From positions 1 through 42,552 of the forward strand of contig JAPLOV010000125.1 in assembly GCA_026400565.1 (NCBI GenBank): a DNA stretch of 42,552 nucleotides, written 5' to 3'. A model generated the notes under the pieces. That model saw only the letters and a list, made by a program, of their open reading frames with translations. It was not told the origin of the DNA and did no database searches. A program made the position numbers and the translations under genes. This document shows, piece after piece, positions 37,175 to 42,552 of the stretch (the stretch's first letter is position 1; each line of letters opens with the position of its first letter). Origin of the DNA: Hyphomicrobiales bacterium (GTDB taxonomy: Bacteria > Pseudomonadota > Alphaproteobacteria > Rhizobiales > Beijerinckiaceae).

Positions 37175-38086
37175 TCAGAAGGCGTAGCCGAGCTTCACGC
37201 GGGCGTAATGCTGGTTGTAGTTTGTCAGGTTGATGTTGCCGGGTCCGGCCTGGACCTTGCCCGCCACCTGCACCTGATAGGCGGCATTGAAGGTCCACTT
37301 GTCGTTGATCGCCCAGAGCATGTTCGGGCCAACGAAGAAGCCATCACCGAGATAGCGGTCATAACCGGCCCCGGTGTAGCTGCGGGAATACCAGGCCTCG
37401 GCGCCGACGAAGACGTTTGGCAGAACCTTGGCGGACAGCGCGGCACGCACGTTGAACTGCGAGGTGTCGACCAGAATGCCGGTCTTGCCCGAGAAGCTGG
37501 AGATATGCTCCAGGTTGACAGCACCAAACAGGCGGCCAGCGACCAGTTCCTTGTCGAGGAACAACCGGCCAGCGGCGTTGACGGCGCTGTCATTGCCGAC
37601 GCCCAGGATGCCGGAGAGGCGGTTGCCATTGGCGCTGACGTCGAGGTCGAGCGTCGCGCCGACGCCGTGAACGTCACGGCCAAGGAACTTGTACTTGAGT
37701 TCGAGGCCGCCGCCCCAGAACGAACCATTGCCGGAGAAGCCGGCGCGGTCCCGCGCGGTGGTGGTGTTGGCGAACAAATAGGGCGCCGCTTCAAAGCAGC
37801 GGAACACGCCGGTGGCAAGCTGTGCCACGCCGGTCAGGCCGGTCAGCCGCTGACCGCGACCGGTGACGTTGCCGTTGGCGGTGACACCGAGGCCCCAGGC
37901 GCCGACGTCCGTGACGTCGGAACCGACGGTGAAGCCGAACACATCGGTCGGGAGCGTGTTGGTTTCGAGACAGGCGGCCGAGACGGCGGGCGCGGCAGGC
38001 GCGCCCTTGCGGGCCGGCAGATCGGCGGCAACGGCAGCGGTTCCGAAGGCAGCAATCGCGGCGCCGGCAAGAATGAAGTGCTTCAT
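37175..38086 (-). CDS. Outer-membrane beta-barrel-like protein of unknown function
   Basis: A 303-residue exported protein. The signal peptide MKHFILAGAAIAAFGTAAVA is followed by ADLPARKG, a start typical of many Hyphomicrobiales outer-membrane proteins. The rest alternates short amphipathic strands rich in glycine, asparagine and aromatic residues (for instance FVGAEAWYSRSYTGAGYDRY and WTFNAAYQVQVAGKVQ) and ends in YAF, the C-terminal phenylalanine expected for recognition by the Bam machinery. Two cysteines (in AACLETN and FRCFEAA) may form a disulfide. I do not recognise a specific family. ATG 38086 is chosen for the signal peptide; GGAG lies upstream. A TATGAT hexamer on the minus strand at 38117-38122 may be its -10. 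Confidence 0.8.
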   Translation of the reverse strand: MKHFILAGAAIAAFGTAAVAADLPARKGAPAAPAVSAACLETNTLPTDVFGFTVGSDVTDVGAWGLGVTANGNVTGRGQRLTGLTGVAQLATGVFRCFEAAPYLFANTTTARDRAGFSGNGSFWGGGLELKYKFLGRDVHGVGATLDLDVSANGNRLSGILGVGNDSAVNAAGRLFLDKELVAGRLFGAVNLEHISSFSGKTGILVDTSQFNVRAALSAKVLPNVFVGAEAWYSRSYTGAGYDRYLGDGFFVGPNMLWAINDKWTFNAAYQVQVAGKVQAGPGNINLTNYNQHYARVKLGYAF

Positions 38087-38314
38087 GACCAAGTGATCTC
38101 CGATTTCGCTGCGCCGATCATACCACCAGAGCGCGACATTGCACGGTTCCGCGGCGTTAATTCCGGCGCATGCGCCATGAAACACCCCCCCTGTTGCACC
38201 GTGGCAACAAGTCGAGCCGGCTATTGCACTGCAATTGGGCAACTGGCGACAAGGGAGGCAGCAACGGGCACAGTGCGCAGGCACCATGGCAAGTCTGCAG
38301 CAGACAACCCGACC

Positions 38315-38833
38315 TCAGGATGATGCTGCGGGCGCGGCGAGATCGCGGCGCACGGCATCGCGCCATGCCAGAATCAGCTGGTCAAGCTGTGCGATGTCGG
38401 TGCCGTCCAGTTGGCCAAGGGTTCCGCGCACATAGCTGCGCTGCGTTTCGAGGCCCTTGTGGGCAAGCTCGCGCCCACGGGTCGTGAGATGCAGCGCATA
38501 GGAGCGCCGGTCATTGGCAATAGCGAGGCGCTCGACCAGGCCCGCTTCAAGCAGCCGGTCCACCAGCCCCGAGACGTTGCCCTTTGTCACATAAAGCCTG
38601 TCGGCCAGTTCACTCTGGGTAATGCCCTCGCGCTCGCTCAGGGTGGACAGCAGATCGAACTGCGGTACCGACAGCCCGATGGCCCTGAGCCGGGCCGTCA
38701 TTGCCCTCGACACCCGCTGGTGCATCCTGAGAAAGCGGAACCAGACACGCATGGCATCGGCCTGGGCATCGGCCGCCTCGGCATCCTTGCCCGCGCCCCT
38801 GCCCGCAGAAGTCTCAGCCGCCCTGCCCGCCAT
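38315..38833 (-). CDS. MarR family transcriptional regulator
   Basis: A 172-residue winged-helix regulator. The alanine-rich first 25 residues precede the dimerisation helix; the DNA-binding domain shows LSVPQFDLLSTLSEREGITQSELADRLYVTKGNVSGLVDRLLEAGLVER (about 54-102) and the wing NDRRSYALHLTTRGREL. Such regulators respond to phenolic or acyl ligands or oxidation. It is divergent from the fatty-acyl-CoA ligase gene, with 253 bases between, so it probably represses itself and the ligase. Ligand unknown. Confidence 0.93.
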   Translation of the reverse strand: MAGRAAETSAGRGAGKDAEAADAQADAMRVWFRFLRMHQRVSRAMTARLRAIGLSVPQFDLLSTLSEREGITQSELADRLYVTKGNVSGLVDRLLEAGLVERLAIANDRRSYALHLTTRGRELAHKGLETQRSYVRGTLGQLDGTDIAQLDQLILAWRDAVRRDLAAPAASS

Positions 38834-38863
38834 TGCCCTGATTGTCCATGTGGTTGCCGTTCA

Positions 38864-38887
38864 GGTCTAAACTATCAGAGGTTGACC
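38864..38887. promoter_or_regulatory. Possible MarR operator overlapping a -35 element
   Basis: GGTCTA at 38864-38869 and TTGACC at 38882-38887 form an imperfect inverted repeat (5 of 6 pairs) with a 12-base centre, in the gap between the divergent MarR and acyl-CoA ligase genes. The right arm TTGACC could also be the -35 of a plus-strand promoter toward the ligase, which a bound repressor would block. No good -10 is seen, so this is tentative. Confidence 0.3.
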
Positions 38888-39086
38888 GTCTCGCACCAGC
38901 CCTCGTGAAGGATGAGGGTCCCCGACCCTGTCCAGGCAAGGCTGGTGCCGAAGCGCAAGCCGGGCGTGTCGCAAGCCGGGCGCTGTGCAGCGGCCGCGAA
39001 TGCGCTATCATGCACCATCGGCTCGGAGCGCTGGCGCACCGAAGCCCCACGAGGCCCGCAAAGTGGCCCTGGCCCGGGAGGCGCCC

Positions 39087-40712
39087 ATGCTTGGCCTGAT
39101 GCAGGACTGGTCCTTGCTGATCCACCGCATCATCGACCACGCCGCCATCCAGCATGGCAGCCGCGAGATCGTCAGCCGCGGCACCGAAGGCATGATCCGA
39201 CGGTCGGATTATGCGCGGACACGGCGCCGCGCGCTCGGCATCGCCCAGCAATTGGCGCGGGATGGCATCAGGCTCGGCGACCGGGTCGGCACGCTGGCCT
39301 GGAACACCGACCGACATCTCGAACTGTGGTACGGCATCACCGGCATCGGTGCGATCTACCACACGCTCAATCCCCGCCTGTTCGAGGATCAGATCGCCTG
39401 GATCGTCAACCACGCCGGCGATCGGCTGATCTTCCTCGACCTGACCTTCGTTGGCCTCGTGGAACGGCTCCAGGAGCGCCTGCCGGCTGTCGAGCGTTTC
39501 ATCATCATGACCGATCCCGCCCATATGCCCGAGACATCCCTGCGCGGGGCCATCGACATGGAAAGCTGGCTGGCGATGGCGGATGGCGACATGGCCTGGG
39601 TCGACCTGCCCGAGCAGACCGCAGCCGGCCTGTGCTACACCTCCGGCACCACCGGCAACCCCAAGGGAGTGCTGTATTCGCACCGCTCGAACGTGCTGCA
39701 TGCCATGGCGGTGTGCACGCCAGACTTCCTCGGCCTGTCCTCGCGCGATGCGGTTATGCCCGTGGTGCCGCTGTTCCATGCCAATGGCTGGTCGCTGGCC
39801 TTTTCCGCGCCGATGACAGGGGCCAAGCTGGTGCTGCCCGGCCCGAAGCTCGACGGCCCTTCGCTGCATGGGCTGCTGGAAAGCGAGCAGGTCAGCCTCA
39901 CGGCAGCCGTGCCAACCGTCTGGCTCGGCCTGCTCCAGCATCTGGATGCGACCGGCGGCGGGCTCAGTTCGCTCAAACGCGTGGTGATCGGCGGCTCGGC
40001 CTGCCCCCGCGCCATGACGGAGGCCTTTGAAACCCGCTATGGCGTGACGGTTGCCCACGCCTGGGGCATGACGGAGATGAGCCCGCTCGGCTCGTTCTGC
40101 TCGCTCAAGCCGGCCACGGATGGCCTTGCGGGGGAAGCACTGCTCGATCTCAAGATGAAGCAGGGCCATCCGCCCTTTACGGTGGAGATGAAGATCACCG
40201 ACGATGAAGGGCGCCGGCTGCCGTGGGATGGCCGCACCTTTGGCCGGCTCAAGGTGCGCGGCCCTGCCGTCGCAGGCCACTACATGAACGATGATGGCGG
40301 CGACATCCTGGATGGGGAAGGCTTTTTCGACACCGGCGATGTCGCCACCATCGATGCCAACGGCTACATGGCCATTACCGACCGCGCCAAGGATGTGATC
40401 AAGTCCGGCGGCGAATGGATTTCGTCGATCGAACTCGAGAACCTCGCCATGGGCCATCCGGATGTGGCCGAAGCAGCCGTCATTGGCATTGCCCATCCCA
40501 AATGGGACGAGCGGCCGCTGCTGGTGATCGTGCCCAAGCCCGGCCGGGCGCCAGACCATGACGATCTCATGGCCTTCATGACCGGCAGGATCGCCAAGTG
40601 GTGGCTGCCCGATGCGGTGGAACTGGTCGATGCCATTCCCCACACCGCCACCGGCACGATCAAGAAGACCGCGCTGCGCGAGATGTTCAGGGACTACAGG
40701 TTCAGGGTCTGA
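39087..40712 (+). CDS. Fatty-acyl-CoA ligase, AMP-binding (AlkK/FadD-like)
   Basis: A 541-residue adenylate-forming enzyme that activates a carboxylic acid, probably a medium- or long-chain fatty acid, to its CoA thioester. Motifs: phosphate loop YTSGTTGNPKGV (184-195), VPLFHANGW, HAWGMTEMSP (A5), DTGDVATIDANGYMAITDRAKDVIKSGGEWIS (A7-A8) and catalytic lysine K526 in GTIKKTALRE (A10). MLGLMQDWSLLIHRIIDHAA is the typical N-terminus of the AlkK-like group. ATG 39087 is chosen because of the strong ribosome site GGGAGG at 39076-39081; the upstream frame would add 34 residues not found in relatives. It is divergent from the MarR gene, which may control it. Confidence 0.94.
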   Translation: MLGLMQDWSLLIHRIIDHAAIQHGSREIVSRGTEGMIRRSDYARTRRRALGIAQQLARDGIRLGDRVGTLAWNTDRHLELWYGITGIGAIYHTLNPRLFEDQIAWIVNHAGDRLIFLDLTFVGLVERLQERLPAVERFIIMTDPAHMPETSLRGAIDMESWLAMADGDMAWVDLPEQTAAGLCYTSGTTGNPKGVLYSHRSNVLHAMAVCTPDFLGLSSRDAVMPVVPLFHANGWSLAFSAPMTGAKLVLPGPKLDGPSLHGLLESEQVSLTAAVPTVWLGLLQHLDATGGGLSSLKRVVIGGSACPRAMTEAFETRYGVTVAHAWGMTEMSPLGSFCSLKPATDGLAGEALLDLKMKQGHPPFTVEMKITDDEGRRLPWDGRTFGRLKVRGPAVAGHYMNDDGGDILDGEGFFDTGDVATIDANGYMAITDRAKDVIKSGGEWISSIELENLAMGHPDVAEAAVIGIAHPKWDERPLLVIVPKPGRAPDHDDLMAFMTGRIAKWWLPDAVELVDAIPHTATGTIKKTALREMFRDYRFRV

Positions 40713-40766
40713 AGGCCTCAGGCCAGGCGGTCAGCAACGGCTGGACATGAGACCATCAAGACAGCA

Positions 40767-41711
40767 TCAGGCAGACGACCTGACCCAGAGGCCGCGAAGG
40801 CGTTTCCACAACCGTCCGTCGATGGCCGCCAGCCCTGCACCGATCATCATCATGCCCACGAGGTGCCGCAGCAGCAGCACCTCGCCGAGAAACAGGATGC
40901 CAAGCACGATCGCGCTGACGGGGATCAGAAAGGTCACAAGCGCGATGTTGGTGGCACCGGCGCTGGCCAGGACCCGGAAGAAGAGCACATAGGCGAACGC
41001 TGTGGACAGGGCAGCAAGGCCAACCATGGCGGCAAGAGCCTGACCGCTCGGCATGGGCAGAAGCCATGGCCTGTCAACCAGCAGCACGACAGGCAACAAC
41101 ATCGCGCTTGAGGCAGCAACCTGTCCCATCGCCGTTGCCATCGGCGAGACCCCCATCGCCCGGAACTTGCGCCCGTAAACACCGGCAAAGCCATAGGACA
41201 GTGCTGCGCCAAGACAGGCGAGTTGGGCGACAATGCCAATCCCGAACGCGTGCAGCACGTCCGCCCCGATCATGACCGCAACCCCGGCAAGGCCGACCAC
41301 GACACCGGCCAGACGGTTGCCGGTCATTTTCTCGTCTGCTGTGAGCAGATGCGCAACAATCACCGTGAACAGCGGCGTCGTGGCATTCAGGATCGATGCA
41401 ACACCGGATGCAAGATGTCCTTGTCCCCAGACGATCAGGGTGTGAGGCACGACGTTGTTGAGAAAACCCATGACGAAGAATGCCACCCAGACCTCCCCGC
41501 TGGTCGGGATCGCAATGCCGCCAGCCTTGATCACTGCCAGCAGGATCAAAGCTGCCAGCAGCGCGCGCACCGTCACAATTGTCAGCGTCGGCAACTCCTT
41601 GACGGCTACGCCAACGAAAAAGAACGAACCACCCCACAGCACCGATAAGCCGAGCAGCATGGCCCATTCCAGCGATGACATGGGTCTGTTCACGGGCGAT
41701 GGTGCGGTCAT
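40767..41711 (-). CDS. EamA/DMT-superfamily transporter
   Basis: A 314-residue inner-membrane protein with two EamA repeats, each of about five helices: the first spans about 15-145 (with LLGLSVLWGGSFFFVGVAVKELP and GFLNNVVPHTLIVWGQGHLASGVASILNATTPLF) and the second about 150-300 (with ALSYGFAGVYGRKF and TFLIPVSAIVLGILFLGE). The family exports amino acids and metabolites; substrate unknown. ATG 41711 (MTAPSPVNRP) is chosen because the long upstream extension has no membrane or coding character. It converges with the ligase gene (54-base gap) and is divergent from the DUF1499 gene. Confidence 0.93.
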   Translation of the reverse strand: MTAPSPVNRPMSSLEWAMLLGLSVLWGGSFFFVGVAVKELPTLTIVTVRALLAALILLAVIKAGGIAIPTSGEVWVAFFVMGFLNNVVPHTLIVWGQGHLASGVASILNATTPLFTVIVAHLLTADEKMTGNRLAGVVVGLAGVAVMIGADVLHAFGIGIVAQLACLGAALSYGFAGVYGRKFRAMGVSPMATAMGQVAASSAMLLPVVLLVDRPWLLPMPSGQALAAMVGLAALSTAFAYVLFFRVLASAGATNIALVTFLIPVSAIVLGILFLGEVLLLRHLVGMMMIGAGLAAIDGRLWKRLRGLWVRSSA

Positions 41712-41866
41712 CTGATTTCCAATCCGACCTCGTCGGTCTGTCGCTGAGCCATATCGCCGTCTCCCGGTTCGAACCACCCGCTTTCCGGCAGGCGGCGATC
41801 GCCGTGAGGGTAACGGTCGTTGGACTTGACGATGGCATGGCGCGTCTCGACGCGCTAAACTCGGCC

Positions 41867-42552
41867 ATGCGCCGTCTTGTTCTAGAACAGCCCCCGTCAC
41901 GAGCCGCGATCTGGTCGGTCCGGATGGCGCTGTTTGCCGTGGTCGTCACGCTCTATGGCGCGCTGCTGGTGCGCGGCGGCCAGCAGGGCCTGCCAGGGCT
42001 TGCGGCGTTGGGCTCCGGCTTTGCGCTGGCAACGCTCTCCATTCTGGTGGCGCTGGTCGGCGGCGTGATGATCTGGAACCAGGGGCTCAAGGGCGTCGGG
42101 CGAGTCAGCATGGCGATCATGCTCAGCCTCGGCGTTCTGGCGGCCCCTGCCACCATGCTGCTGCAACTGGCACGGCTACCGGCCCTCAACGACATCACCA
42201 CCGACATTGACGATCCGCCGGCCTTCTCGCGCTCGCGGGCGGCGCTGGCGGCGCGCGGGGGTCTGGTGCCGCCCGAGCGTCCCCGCGAAAGCCGGCAGCC
42301 GCAGCGCGAAGCTTACCAGCGCATCATTCCGATCATCACGGAATTGCCGGCGGAAGAGGCCTTCGAGACAGCGTTGACCGCAGCCCGCACCATGGGCTGG
42401 CAGGTGATCGAGGGCACAGCTCCCGGTGGCCGGACCGGTGCCGGACGCATCGATGCCATCGCCACCACCCGCATCCTGCGCTTTGCCGATGATGTGACGA
42501 TCCGCATCAGGCCCCGCGTCGACGGCTCGCGCATCGACGTGCGCTCGGTCTC
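41867..42552 (+). CDS. DUF1499 domain membrane protein (3' partial)
   Basis: An open frame with no stop before the window end, 228 residues visible. Three hydrophobic helices (about 20-36, 43-67 and 78-100) are followed by a soluble part containing LNDITTDIDDPPAF, ATTRILRFADDVTIRIRP and GSRIDVRSV, which together mark the DUF1499 family. The function of the family is not known. ATG 41867 (MRRLVLEQPP) is used; an in-frame ATG at 41837 would add ten residues and cannot be excluded, as neither has a clear ribosome site. Part of the C-terminus lies beyond the window. It is divergent from the EamA transporter gene. Confidence 0.88.
   Translation, partial: MRRLVLEQPPSRAAIWSVRMALFAVVVTLYGALLVRGGQQGLPGLAALGSGFALATLSILVALVGGVMIWNQGLKGVGRVSMAIMLSLGVLAAPATMLLQLARLPALNDITTDIDDPPAFSRSRAALAARGGLVPPERPRESRQPQREAYQRIIPIITELPAEEAFETALTAARTMGWQVIEGTAPGGRTGAGRIDAIATTRILRFADDVTIRIRPRVDGSRIDVRSV

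Noticed and set aside
38814-40643. Long minus-strand open frame opposite the acyl-CoA ligase (609 codons)
   Set aside because: The plus strand carries all adenylate-forming motifs with a strong ribosome site; the antisense translation is compositionally odd and overlaps the MarR gene start.

Overview
The window is high-GC bacterial chromosome, densely coding on both strands. Several features point to the alphaproteobacterial order Hyphomicrobiales (Rhizobiales): DUF2948, hisD, UPF0262 and a low-molecular-weight phosphatase sit together; an SRP RNA lies just upstream of dnaX, ybaB and recR; the DnaX zinc cysteines are missing; and an outer-membrane protein begins its mature part with D-L-P-A-R-K. 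These are recognised from memory of families and gene order, not from a search, so the genus is left open.

Layout. 1-3100: a sulfonate/nitrate/taurine-type ABC importer (binding protein cut by the window edge, permease, ATPase) and an OsmC-like protein. 3100-8800: rmuC, then the plus-strand set def-fmt-truA facing the minus-strand lysine-pathway pair dapD-dapE. 9000-15200: a membrane diguanylate cyclase, a HAD nucleotidase, a patatin-like lipase coupled to a fluoroacetate-dehalogenase-like hydrolase, purD, and xseA. 15200-20700: the minus-strand run rpmH-rnpA-yidC-acetyltransferase-engB-DUF423-argB with a good promoter upstream of rpmH. 20900-25700: a mercuric-reductase-like flavoprotein overlapping a histidine kinase, then pirin, xseB and an Lrp-type regulator. 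25700-26300: poor in genes, with a broken IS30 transposase remnant. 26300-30050: a dual-specificity-like phosphatase, the SRP RNA (ffs), dnaX, ybaB and recR. 30050-34600: a minus-strand histidine block and plus-strand hisS, separated by a REP-like palindrome and a hexamer microsatellite. 34600-42552: L,D-transpeptidase-azlC-azlD, a beta-barrel outer-membrane protein, a MarR regulator divergent from a fatty-acyl-CoA ligase, an EamA exporter, and a DUF1499 protein cut by the window end.

Most of the content is housekeeping: translation and ribosome maturation (def, fmt, truA, rpmH, rnpA, engB, hisS), protein export (ffs, yidC), DNA repair (rmuC, xseA, xseB, dnaX, ybaB, recR) and amino acid or purine synthesis (dapD, dapE, argB, hisD, purD). 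I see no CRISPR array, prophage, toxin-antitoxin pair, defence island, rRNA or tRNA. I found no convincing new system. The most worthwhile leads are the dehalogenase-like hydrolase with an apparently complete active site, the oxidoreductase-kinase coupling, the transpeptidase-AzlCD coupling, and the atypical patch and repeats around hisS.
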